Part shown: positions 28,299 to 36,638 of the stretch, piece by piece
Layout: each line of letters opens with the position of its first letter
How positions within the stretch are numbered: position 1 is the first letter of the stretch
Notes under the pieces: model-generated
The model's database searches: none
Seen by the model: the letters and a program-made list of their open reading frames with translations, nothing else
What the model was told of the DNA's origin: nothing
NCBI GenBank assembly: GCA_020632715.1
Contig: JACKFA010000005.1
Coordinates: 620,001 to 684,000 of the forward strand
DNA: 64,000 nt
Source of the DNA: Deltaproteobacteria bacterium
Lineage (GTDB): Bacteria > Myxococcota_A > UBA9042 > PHBI01
Direction of reading: 5' to 3'
Translations under genes and position numbers: made by a program

Positions 28299-30446
28299 AT
28301 GCGCAGCACGGTGCGGGCGGCGACGCGGCTTTCTCTCTTCGGGCTCCTGGCGACGGCGGGCGCCCTCGGCGCGTGCGACGCCGAGTCGGGCGTGGACGAC
28401 TTCACGATCCCGTTCGACGGTCTCACCAATGAGTCCGACACCTTCGTCGGCGGCGGTGACACGTCCGTCGCGCCCGCGCAGGACCCGTGCGGCGGCGTGC
28501 CGACGACGGGGCGCTGCAACGGGGCGAGCATCGACTTCTGTGTCGTCGTCACCGGGTCGAGCGAGCCGTTCGCGACGACGATCTCGTGCGGCCCCGGGAT
28601 GACCTGCGCCGAGACCGGCGCCGGGGCCACGTGCGTGAACTCGGCCGAGTGCCGGCCCGGCGACTCGGAGTGCCGGTCCGGACAGCTCGCGTCCTGCAAG
28701 GGCGACGGGCACTGGCAGCTCTCGTCGTGCGGCGGCGGCTGCGTCGACTCGGCGATCGGCGCCACCTGCCGGCCCTCCGTTCCGACCGAGCGCTACGCGA
28801 ACACGGTCGAGTTCGAGTTCAAACGCCCCGACGCCGACTTCACCGACTGGGGGGGAGACGTCTTCCGGGCACCGGCGCGACGCTTCCTGGTGGTCTCTTT
28901 CGGCAACGGCGACGTGCTGGACTCCACCGTCACCGACAACGACGGCCACTTCGAGCTCGACGTGGTGCCGGCCGCGCAGAGCGATGGAGACGACTCCATC
29001 ACGCTCTTCGCGGGGCGCGTGGCGGACGGCGGCTTCGCCTACGCGATCGTCGACCCGGGCTTCGGCGCGCGCGAGGTCTCGATCTCCGACCTCGTGGCGA
29101 ACGGCGCGCCGGACCCGACCTTCTGGCGGTGGACCTGGACCCCGGCCGACATCCCCTCGGGCGATGGCGCGTACCTGTCCATCAACGCCGGCTCGGGCGT
29201 CGCCTTCGCGTACGACTACCTGTCCTGGGTCCACAACACGACGCAGGGGTTCTTCGGCGGTCGCCCCGAGAGCACGCTCGTGATGTGGCTCGGCTTCGGC
29301 ACGTCCTGGAACTGCGGGGCCTGCTTCTTGAAGTCGCCCACGATGGCCAGAGGGGTCCCCTTCGCGAGCAGCGTCTTCTACCCGGCCGACAACGACGAGG
29401 AGTACTGGAGCGGTGCGGTGCTCGCGCACGAGCTCGGCCACTGGGTGATGTCGACCTACGGGACGAACCCCGGCGAGGGAGGCCAGCATATCCTCGGGAT
29501 CCCGTCGCACCCCGGGCTCGCGTGGTCCGAGGGCTTCGCGACGTGGTTCAGCTGCGTCGTCCGCGGCGAGCCGTTCTACTACGACAAGCAGGACGGGCTC
29601 TTCTTCTGGGTCGACCACAAGAACCGGGCCTACGAGAGCGGGGCCCCCTGGCAGCGCCCCATCAACGCGAACGGGCTCGAGCAGCTCATCGACGAGAACG
29701 AGGTGACGCGGATGCTGCTCGGGCTCACGTCGGAGTCGACCTGGCCCGGGATGCTCGCGGCGCTGTCGTCCGCGCGGATGAACGTGGCGCCGTTCCTGCG
29801 CGGCTACCGCCGGCGCACCTGGGATGGGCTCGACGCGAACGGCTACCCGCTCCCGGCGTGGTCGACGACGGACTCCGCGCCCCACCTCGCCGACTACTTC
29901 GACGCGCTCGTCTGCGGCGGGGTCGTGAGCGGCGCGACCATCGACGCGCAGACCGAGCCGTGGACCTTCTACCCGTACCCGAGCGGGGCCCCGCTCTGCC
30001 GGCGGCCCGAGGCGCCCATCGAGGTGACGTGGCGCGGTGACGTCGCCGAGGTGCGGTGGTTCCTCCGGCTCGACGGGGACCTCACGCTGACCCTGACGGG
30101 GGCTGGGCCGGCGACCACGCGGACCATCGCGAGCGGCGCCGAGCCGGGCTCGGTGACGCTGAGCCCGCCGGCCGGCGGCGCGGGCCCGCTCGGCGGTGCC
30201 GGGGCGTCGGGGCTCGCGCTCGAGGTGAGCCTCGACGGCGCGACCTGGGGCGTCCACGGGCGCACGACGCGCGAGAAGGCGCCGCCGGTCGCGGTCCCGC
30301 CGCGGCTCGGCGCCGTGGTCGGCTTGAAGGGGATGAAGCCGACGGCCGGGATCGCGCTCCACCGCGTCCCGCCCGAGGCGCGCGCGCCGCGGGGAGAGCT
30401 CCCGTGGGCCGAGCGCCTCGGGACGTTCCGCGAGCGCTCGCGCTGA
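28299..30446 (+). CDS. Lipoprotein HExxH metallopeptidase
   Basis: A 715-aa predicted surface protease. The signal peptide and lipobox (LGAC) decide the start at 28299 over upstream in-frame codons. An Asp/Thr-rich linker and a Cys-rich module (about 60-165, including CNGASIDFC and CRPGDSECRSGQLASC) precede the catalytic region. The zinc site is HELGH at 377-381, followed by SEGFATWF with Glu411 as probable third ligand, a gluzincin-like pattern. Catalytic Glu378 is present. A C-terminal beta domain follows. A -10-like TATCGT lies at 28259-28264. It is followed 55 bp later by the clostripain-like gene, so the two surface proteases may be co-expressed. Confidence 0.82.
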   Translation: MRSTVRAATRLSLFGLLATAGALGACDAESGVDDFTIPFDGLTNESDTFVGGGDTSVAPAQDPCGGVPTTGRCNGASIDFCVVVTGSSEPFATTISCGPGMTCAETGAGATCVNSAECRPGDSECRSGQLASCKGDGHWQLSSCGGGCVDSAIGATCRPSVPTERYANTVEFEFKRPDADFTDWGGDVFRAPARRFLVVSFGNGDVLDSTVTDNDGHFELDVVPAAQSDGDDSITLFAGRVADGGFAYAIVDPGFGAREVSISDLVANGAPDPTFWRWTWTPADIPSGDGAYLSINAGSGVAFAYDYLSWVHNTTQGFFGGRPESTLVMWLGFGTSWNCGACFLKSPTMARGVPFASSVFYPADNDEEYWSGAVLAHELGHWVMSTYGTNPGEGGQHILGIPSHPGLAWSEGFATWFSCVVRGEPFYYDKQDGLFFWVDHKNRAYESGAPWQRPINANGLEQLIDENEVTRMLLGLTSESTWPGMLAALSSARMNVAPFLRGYRRRTWDGLDANGYPLPAWSTTDSAPHLADYFDALVCGGVVSGATIDAQTEPWTFYPYPSGAPLCRRPEAPIEVTWRGDVAEVRWFLRLDGDLTLTLTGAGPATTRTIASGAEPGSVTLSPPAGGAGPLGGAGASGLALEVSLDGATWGVHGRTTREKAPPVAVPPRLGAVVGLKGMKPTAGIALHRVPPEARAPRGELPWAERLGTFRERSR

Positions 30447-30501
30447 GAGCGAGCCCGCTTCGCTTGGGATTTGGTGAGCTTCGCAGCTGGAGAGGTCGTG
30501 C

Positions 30502-33009
30502 ATGTGGTCAGCCTGGATGATGCGAGTCGTGGTCCTCGGCGTGGTCGGGGTGTTCGTGGGATGCGGCGACGGCGGCGGCGGTGCGAGCCCCTCCGAGACG
30601 CCGTGCGACCCCGGCTGCACGGGCTCGCAGGTGTGCCAGGACGGCGCCTGCGTCGAGACCTCGACCCCGACGTGTGAGCCGGCGTGCGTGAGCCCGCAGG
30701 TCTGTGGCAGCGCGGGCGCGTGCGTCGACCCGACGCCGTCGGGTCAGTGCTCGCCCGCGTGCGGCGGGGGCCAGAGCTGCGTCGACGGGGTGTGCCGGGA
30801 CGACGTGACGCCCGGCGCGTGCTCGCCCGCGTGCGGCGCCGGCCAGAGCTGCGTCGGCGGCTCCTGCGTTGACGACGTCACGCCCAGTGGGTGCAACCCG
30901 GCGTGCGCGCCGAGCTTCCACTGCGAAGACAGCCGCTGCCGGCCCGACGACGACACGACGACGTGTCCCGCCGGCTGCGGCGACGGCTACGTCTGCCAGT
31001 ACGGGGTGTGCGTCGCCGAGAGCGTCGTCGACGACCCCGACACGCACGTCGAGGCAGGCGAGAGCTGGCTCGTGATGGTCTACATGGTCGCCGACAACAA
31101 CCTCGAGGAGGCGGCACTCGACGATCTCGAGGAGATGCTCGCCATCGGCGGGAGCGAGCACTTCCGCTTCGCCGTGCAGGTCGACCGGGCGGCCGGGTTC
31201 ACGAACGCCGGCGTCGGCGCGCTCGGCGATTGGACCTCGACGAAGCGGCTCCTCATCGACGGCGGCGGGCTCCACGAGGTGCAGGATCTCGGCGAGACCG
31301 ACATGGCCGACCCGACCGTGCTCGCGAGCTTCATCGAGTGGGCGGCGGGGAGCTATCCGGCCGACCGGCGGATGCTCGTGTTCTGGGACCACGGCGGCGG
31401 GTGGACGGGCTTCGGGGTCGACGAGTCGGTGAGCACGAGCAACCAGCTGTCGCTCGCCGATCTGAAGGCCGGCATCGCCTGGGGCCTCCAGGGCGCGCGG
31501 GTGCCGCGGCTCGACATGCTCGGCTTCGACGCGTGTCTCATGGCGAGCTACGAGACCGCGCGGACGCTCCAGCCGTTCGCCGAGTACCTGCTCGCCTCCG
31601 AGGAGACCGAGCCCGGGACGGGCTGGGACTACCGCTCGTTCGCCGTGGCGCGGGACGCGGGCGGCACCGACGCGGTAACGCTCGCGAGCCACGTCATCGA
31701 CGGGTACTTCGCGCAGTCGGCAGGGGGCACGGACAAGGAGATCATCACGCTCTCGCTCGTCGACCTGACCAGGATGAACGCGCTCGCGACCGCGATGACC
31801 CAGCTCGCGACGGCGCTCCGGGTGACGCTCCCGGCGAGCGGCGCCGACATCGCGCGTGTGCGGGACGCGTCGCTCGCGTTCGGGCGTGCCGCGGACCCGA
31901 GACAGGCCCAGAACCTCGTCGACATCGGGGACTTCGGGCGGCGGGCCGCGCAGCTCCTCGGCGGCGACGTCGCGACGCGGTGGGCGGCGGTCGAGAGCGC
32001 GCTGCGGGCCGCCGTGCTCCTCAATCACACGGGCCGGAGCGCCGCTCGGGCGCAGGGGCTCAACGTCTACTACCCGCCGAGCGTGGGGTTCTACGACGAG
32101 GCGTACAACGACATCGCGGAGGCCGCCGGGTGGCGCGCGTTCCTGGGCGAGTTCTACGCGGCGGGCTCGGGCGCGCCGGCGATCACGCTGCCGGTGGATC
32201 CCGCAGCGGTGGCGACGGGTTGGGTCGACGGCGTGGCGGTGCTCGAGGCGACGATCCCCGCGGCGACGCGCGCGCAGGTGACGTCCTCGGTGTTCTACGC
32301 GGGCGTGCACGAGGACAGCATCGATGGTGAGTTCTTTCTCGTCGCAGGCCCGGCGGACGAGTTCACGGACGGACTCACGGGGAGCTGGGATGGGGTCGTG
32401 CTGGTGGCGTCGCAGGGCGACAAGGAGAGCTTCGGGTTCCTCGACTACTACGAGGACGCGAGCGGCGGGTGGTGGTTCGACATGCCGTTCGGGTACTTCC
32501 GTGCAGGAGCGAGCACGGGGAGCTACGTCGTGCGCCGCGAGGTGTTCGACGGCAACAATCAGAGCCTCGGGGTCCAGTGGATCGAGTACCTCGGGAACGC
32601 GGTCGGGGCCCTCGTGCCGAGCGCCGGGTCGACCCTGAGGCCGCTGGTGCTCATCGCGACGGCGACGGACTTGTCGTGGGAGCCCTTCGGGAACGTACGG
32701 TTCGACGCGACGGCGCCGATCGACGTGGACGTGGCGAACGTCTTCGAGAACCTCACGCCGGGCGCGATCCTGGCGCTGGAGGTCGACGTCTGGGACTTCG
32801 CCGGCAACACGGACTACATGGCCGGGTACCTGCCGCTCGACACCGGGACGGAGGACCCGTGCCAGGGGGTCGACGAGATCGGCATCTGCGAGAGCAACAG
32901 CGTCTACTGGTGCGAGAACGACCAGCTTTACTATTACGACTGCAGCGATGATGGCTTGGTCTGCGGGTTCGACACGGCGGAAGGCTACTACAGCTGCTTG
33001 CCGCAGTAG
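30502..33009 (+). CDS. Clostripain-family (C11) cysteine peptidase lipoprotein
   Basis: An 835-aa lipoprotein preceded by GGAGAGG. After the signal and lipobox (VGC) there is a Cys-rich stalk (30-175) of six or seven short repeats of the type CSPACGGGQSCVDGVC, similar to EGF-like modules. The C11 peptidase domain starts at about 191 (WLVMVYMVADNN) and has the catalytic dyad His297 (FWDHGGGW) and Cys345 (LGFDACLMASYE). Family members cleave after Arg or Lys and often self-activate. The C-terminal region is a beta domain plus a final Cys pair segment (CQGVDEIGICESNSVYWC). Probably an exposed protease of the predatory or degradative type. Confidence 0.88.
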   Translation: MWSAWMMRVVVLGVVGVFVGCGDGGGGASPSETPCDPGCTGSQVCQDGACVETSTPTCEPACVSPQVCGSAGACVDPTPSGQCSPACGGGQSCVDGVCRDDVTPGACSPACGAGQSCVGGSCVDDVTPSGCNPACAPSFHCEDSRCRPDDDTTTCPAGCGDGYVCQYGVCVAESVVDDPDTHVEAGESWLVMVYMVADNNLEEAALDDLEEMLAIGGSEHFRFAVQVDRAAGFTNAGVGALGDWTSTKRLLIDGGGLHEVQDLGETDMADPTVLASFIEWAAGSYPADRRMLVFWDHGGGWTGFGVDESVSTSNQLSLADLKAGIAWGLQGARVPRLDMLGFDACLMASYETARTLQPFAEYLLASEETEPGTGWDYRSFAVARDAGGTDAVTLASHVIDGYFAQSAGGTDKEIITLSLVDLTRMNALATAMTQLATALRVTLPASGADIARVRDASLAFGRAADPRQAQNLVDIGDFGRRAAQLLGGDVATRWAAVESALRAAVLLNHTGRSAARAQGLNVYYPPSVGFYDEAYNDIAEAAGWRAFLGEFYAAGSGAPAITLPVDPAAVATGWVDGVAVLEATIPAATRAQVTSSVFYAGVHEDSIDGEFFLVAGPADEFTDGLTGSWDGVVLVASQGDKESFGFLDYYEDASGGWWFDMPFGYFRAGASTGSYVVRREVFDGNNQSLGVQWIEYLGNAVGALVPSAGSTLRPLVLIATATDLSWEPFGNVRFDATAPIDVDVANVFENLTPGAILALEVDVWDFAGNTDYMAGYLPLDTGTEDPCQGVDEIGICESNSVYWCENDQLYYYDCSDDGLVCGFDTAEGYYSCLPQ

Positions 33010-33014
33010 CGGGG

Positions 33015-33655
33015 AGTGGGCGGGCGGTCACGAGGGCCGCCCCTACCCGGGCGGGCGGACCGGAGGCCGCGCCAGGGCGGGCGGCCACGAGGGCCGCCCC
33101 TACCTCGGCGGGCGGACCGGAGGGCCGCGCCAGGGCGGGCGGCCACGAGGGCCGCCCCTACCTCGGCGGGCGGACCGGAGGGCCGCGCCGGGGGCGGAGG
33201 GCGGGCCACGAGGGCCGCCCCTACCTCGGCGGGCGGACCGGAGGGCGAGGGCCGTGCCGGCGGGCGGCGGGCGGCCACGAGGGCCGCCCCTACCTCGGCG
33301 GGCGGACCGGAGGGCGCGCCGGGGCAGGCGGCCACGAGGGGCCGCCCCTACCTCGGCGGGCGGGCGGACCGGAGGGCGCGCGCGCGGCGGGCGGCCACGA
33401 GGGCCGAGGGCCCCCTACCTCAGCAGGCGGACCGGAGGCCGCGCCGCGGCGGGCGGCCACGAGGGCCGCCCCTACCTCGGCAGGCGGGCGGAGGGCCGCG
33501 CGCGCGGCGGGCGGCCACGAGGGCCGCCCTACCACCACGGCAGGGGAACCGGAGGGGCCGCGCCGCGGCGGGCAACCACGAGGGCCGCCCCTACCTTGGC
33601 GGGCGGACCGGAGGGCCGCGCCGCGGCGGGCGGCACAAGGGCGCGTCACGGCGGG
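33015..33655. repeat. Irregular ~60 bp hairpin repeats, locus 3 part A (10-11 units)
   Basis: Copies of GGCCACGAGGGCCGCCCCTA recur with the CACGAG motif at 33029, 33086, 33144, 33207, 33276, 33333, 33396, 33458, 33516 and 33577, a degenerate eleventh following. Linkers are of the type CTCGGCGGGCGGACCGGAGG with varying GCGCG lengths. Core stems are GGGCGGCC-ACGAG-GGCCGCCC; a few copies carry single substitutions or small insertions. No gene is supported here; open frames on both strands are products of the repeat. This is the largest gene-free stretch of the window. Confidence 0.92.
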
Positions 33656-33860
33656 CGGGCACGAGGGTGTGATGTGCGGGCGGGCACGAGGGCGCGTCAC
33701 GGCGGGTCGAACACGTCGACGCACCGCGGGCGGCCACGAGGGCCGCCCCTACGCGGGTGGACACGTTGGGCGCATCGCGGGCGGGCACGAGGACGCCCCT
33801 GCGCGGGCGGCCACGTGGGACGCATCGCGGGCGGCCACGCGGGCCGCCCCTACTTCCGCC
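33656..33860. repeat. ~51 bp hairpin repeats, locus 3 part B
   Basis: The array switches here to the linker type of locus 2 (ACACGT...GCATCGCGGGCGGCC). Bases about 33675-33755 match 19075-19150 with few changes, including the unusual GCACGAGGGCGCGTC leader. It ends 15 bp before the GST stop codon. Confidence 0.88.
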
Positions 33861-33874
33861 GCCGCGCGCCCCGA

Positions 33875-34489
33875 CTACATCGGCGGGGGCGAGCTCGCGC
33901 GCCAGGCCGGGAGCTCGTCGAGCGCCCCGAGCCACGCCCGGACGTGGGGCGCGTCCTCGAGCGGGAGGCGCGCCGGCACCGCGTACGTCAGGCACGCCGC
34001 CACGCAGAAGTCCGCGACCGTCAGACCGTCTCCCACGAGCCAGCGGTGCTCCGCGAGGTGCGCGTCCAGGATCCCCGCGTAGTGCCGGAAGTCCACCTCC
34101 GCCTTCGCGCACACCGTCTCGTCCGTCGGCAGCCCGCGCAGCGGCTTGATGATGCGCTCCGCCGTGATGTCCCGCGCCGGCGGGTAGAAGTGCGCGAGCT
34201 CCCAGCTCTGCCAGCGCATGATGTCGTAGCGCGCGTTCGTCCTCGGCCAGAGCCCGCTCTCCGTCTTGCTCGCCAGGTACGCCGCGATCGCGTTGCTCTC
34301 CCAGAGCGTCACGTCGCCATCCACCAACACCGGCACCTTCGCGTTCGGGTTGATGAGCTTGAACTCCGGCGTGCGCGTCGCGCCCCGCAAGATGTCCACG
34401 ATCTGCACCTCCACCTCGAGGCCGAGGTGCTTCACCACCGCGTCGACCTTGCGACAGTTCGGGCTCGCCGGATGCGTGTAGAGGATCAT
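33875..34489 (-). CDS. Glutathione S-transferase
   Basis: A 204-aa cytoplasmic GST. The N-terminal thioredoxin fold begins MILYTHPASPNCRKVDAVV, with the cis-Pro segment NAKVPVLVDG and the glutathione-contacting ESNAIAAYLA. The helical C-terminal domain has the N-capping-type motif GDGLTVADFCVAA. Ser9 or Cys12 near the start is the likely catalytic position, as in beta/theta-like bacterial forms. The start at 34489 is set by GGAGAAGC upstream. Divergent from a LysR regulator, which probably controls it. The substrate is not predictable. Confidence 0.92.
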   Translation of the reverse strand: MILYTHPASPNCRKVDAVVKHLGLEVEVQIVDILRGATRTPEFKLINPNAKVPVLVDGDVTLWESNAIAAYLASKTESGLWPRTNARYDIMRWQSWELAHFYPPARDITAERIIKPLRGLPTDETVCAKAEVDFRHYAGILDAHLAEHRWLVGDGLTVADFCVAACLTYAVPARLPLEDAPHVRAWLGALDELPAWRASSPPPM

Positions 34490-34599
34490 GACCGCTTCTC
34501 CTTGCTCTGCGTGTTGTTCGAGACCTCGCCCTGACCCCTCGGAAACTACCCGCGGCCACTTCATTCAGGAAATGGATTGTCATGATGTAGACCATTCAC
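34490..34599. promoter_or_regulatory. Divergent GST/LysR intergenic region
   Basis: A 110-bp divergent gap, AT-rich at its right half (34560-34600). It holds the dyad CATT-N5-AATG (CATTCAGGAAATG) and TGTCATGATG containing the palindrome TCATGA, both suitable LysR half-sites. A LysR protein commonly binds here, represses its own gene and activates the divergent target. Confidence 0.45.
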
Positions 34600-35520
34600 A
34601 TGGAGAATCTCGCCGCCGTCGACCTCAACCTCCTCGTCGTCCTCGACGCCCTCCTCGCCGAGCGCAGCGTCACCCGCGCCGGCGCCCGCGTCGGCCTCAG
34701 CCAGCCCGCCGTCAGCAACGCCCTCGCGCGCCTCCGCGCCCTCGTCGGCGACCCGCTCCTCGTCCGCGCCGGCAGCGCCATGGAGCCCACCCCGCGCGCC
34801 CTCGAGCTCGCCGGCCCCGTCCGCCACGCCCTCGCCACCCTCGGCCGCGCCCTCTCCACCGCCCCGCGCTTCGACCCCGCCACCTCCCAGCACACCTTCC
34901 GCGTCGCCGCCACCGACGAGGCCCAGCTCACCCTCGTCCCCCCGCTCGCCGCGCGCCTCGCCGCCGCCGCCCCCGGCGTCGACCTCTCCCTCGCCCGCGC
35001 CACGAGCCGCGTCGAGGACGGCCTCCGCACCGGCCGCCACGACCTCTACGTCGGCTCCTGGCTCGACATCCCCGCCTCCCTCAACCACCACCTCCTCCGC
35101 CACGAGCCCTTCGCCTGCGTCGCCCGCAAAGGCCACCCCGCCCTCACCGGCGGCCTCACCCTCGGCGCCTTCGCCGCCGCCGCCCACGTCCTCGTCACCC
35201 CCGCCGAGCGCCCCGGCTCCGCCGTCGACGCCGCCCTCGCCGACCAGGGCGTCGACCGCCGCGTCGCCCTCCGCACCCCCCACCTCTCCGTCGCCGCCCG
35301 CGTCGTCGCCCGCACCGACCTCCTCGCCATCCTCCCGCGGCGCGTCGCCGAGACCCTCGCCGGAGAGCTCCCCATCGACGTCTTCACGCCCCCGCTCGAC
35401 GCCCCGGCCGTCCCCGTGCATCTCGTCTGGCACCCGCGCGCCCACGACCACGCCCCCCAGCGCTGGCTCCGACAGCAGCTCATGGACACCGCCGCCGCCG
35501 AGGACGACGCCGCCTGGTAG
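34600..35520 (+). CDS. LysR-family transcriptional regulator
   Basis: A 306-aa regulator. The winged helix-turn-helix at 1-65 has the LysR signature DLNLLVVLDALLAERSVTRA and GLSQPAVSNALARLRAL. The effector-binding domain (about 95-295) follows, with FRVAATDEAQLTLVPPLAARL as its first strand-helix and RTDLLAILPRR late in the domain. The third-position bias is even stronger towards C than in neighbours. It is divergent from the GST gene, so an electrophile or aromatic co-inducer is plausible but unproven. Confidence 0.93.
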   Translation: MENLAAVDLNLLVVLDALLAERSVTRAGARVGLSQPAVSNALARLRALVGDPLLVRAGSAMEPTPRALELAGPVRHALATLGRALSTAPRFDPATSQHTFRVAATDEAQLTLVPPLAARLAAAAPGVDLSLARATSRVEDGLRTGRHDLYVGSWLDIPASLNHHLLRHEPFACVARKGHPALTGGLTLGAFAAAAHVLVTPAERPGSAVDAALADQGVDRRVALRTPHLSVAARVVARTDLLAILPRRVAETLAGELPIDVFTPPLDAPAVPVHLVWHPRAHDHAPQRWLRQQLMDTAAAEDDAAW

Positions 35521-35587
35521 CCCCCGACGAAGCGCGCGACACGGCCCGCGCGCTGGCGTACCCTCCCCCCTCACCCCCGGAGGCCCC

Positions 35588-36496
35588 ATGCCCGTCGCGC
35601 CGCCACGCCGCCGCCAGCTCCTCGCCGTCCTCGCGCTCGCCGCGACCCTCTCGGCCTGCGCCAGCGCCCCCGCCCCGAGGTCGGGCGACGCCGACCCGCG
35701 CCAGGCCGACAACGCCGCGAGCGGCGAGCCCCGCCGCCACGTCGCGATGGTCCTCCTGAGCGAGCCCCGGCTCCCGCCCGGGGACGCCGTCGGCGCCGCG
35801 TACCGGGAGATGGAGCACCTCCCGCCGGCCGCGACGCCGTCGCAGGTGGAGGGCGACAAGCAGGTCATGAGCGTCGTCGTCGAGCCCGGGGTCGTGGCAG
35901 CCATCGGGCTCATGCCGATGCCGGTCCCGGACGGCGAGGCCGACGAGCTCGCGAAGTACAGCGTCGCGGTGGTCGGTGGGCTCGAGGAGCTCGCCCCGCA
36001 CCGCGCCCACCTCGTGGTCCTCCTCACCGACGAGCGCTCCGCCACGGCCTTCGAGTCGGCGTCGCGCCTCATCTCGCTCCTCGCGGCCATCGCGGAGGCC
36101 ACCCCGAGCGTCGGCGTGTACTACGGCGAGGGCAACGTCACGCACCCGCGCTCGACGTTCCTGAGCGTGGCCCGGGAAGGAGACCCCGCCTCGCGCGCGG
36201 TCCTCTGGTCGGGCATCAGCGTGGCGCCCGACCCCGCCGACCGCGACCGCTACAGCTTCCTCAGCCTCGGCATGGGCGCGCTGGGGCTCCCGGAGCTGCT
36301 CCTGTCCGCGAAGGACACCCCCGCCCCGGAGGCCGTCGCCTACTTCTTCGACCTCCTGAGCTACGTCGGCGCGCGCGGCGAGCCGCTCCCCGAGGGCGAC
36401 ACCGTCGGCCGCAGCGAGACCGAGAAGCGCCCCGTCCACTACGTGGCGTCGCCGACCGAGCCCGGCGAGAAGGTCTGGCGCGTCGAGCTCGACTGA
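35588..36496 (+). CDS. DUF4261-domain lipoprotein
   Basis: A 302-aa protein. N-terminal signal peptide with lipobox LSAC, then a short linker. The remainder resembles DUF4261: an N-terminal strand VAMVLLSEPRLPPGDAV and a C-terminal signature ending in LGLPELL, followed by FFDLLSYVGARGEPLPEGDT and VGRSETEK. DUF4261 proteins are usually cytoplasmic and of unknown function; the lipid anchor is unusual. A -10-like TACCCT lies at 35559-35564, 24 bp before the ATG. It reads in the same direction as the LysR gene but with its own probable promoter. Confidence 0.75.
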   Translation: MPVAPPRRRQLLAVLALAATLSACASAPAPRSGDADPRQADNAASGEPRRHVAMVLLSEPRLPPGDAVGAAYREMEHLPPAATPSQVEGDKQVMSVVVEPGVVAAIGLMPMPVPDGEADELAKYSVAVVGGLEELAPHRAHLVVLLTDERSATAFESASRLISLLAAIAEATPSVGVYYGEGNVTHPRSTFLSVAREGDPASRAVLWSGISVAPDPADRDRYSFLSLGMGALGLPELLLSAKDTPAPEAVAYFFDLLSYVGARGEPLPEGDTVGRSETEKRPVHYVASPTEPGEKVWRVELD

Positions 36497-36507
36497 CCAC
36501 GCGCCCT

Positions 36508-36535
36508 GAGCGACAGCCCGCGCTCGTCACTTTTT
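36508..36535 (+). terminator. Possible rho-independent terminator
   Basis: A short stem GAGCG/CGCTC with an eight-base loop is followed by five Ts at 36531-36535, a rare T run in this sequence, 12 bp after the DUF4261 stop. The stem is weak and the T run is five bases away, so support is modest. Confidence 0.3.
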
Positions 36536-36638
36536 GTCTCGCGCCGCCCCGTCGACGCGGCGCCCGTTCTCCCGGCCCCTGGACTTCGTTACGATGGGCG
36601 CTCGCCCGTCGTCAGCGACCCCACCAGGAGTGTCGACC

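Noticed and set aside
33015..33860. CRISPR-like array
   Set aside because: The segments between repeats are themselves repeats of one another, vary little, and no cas genes are near.
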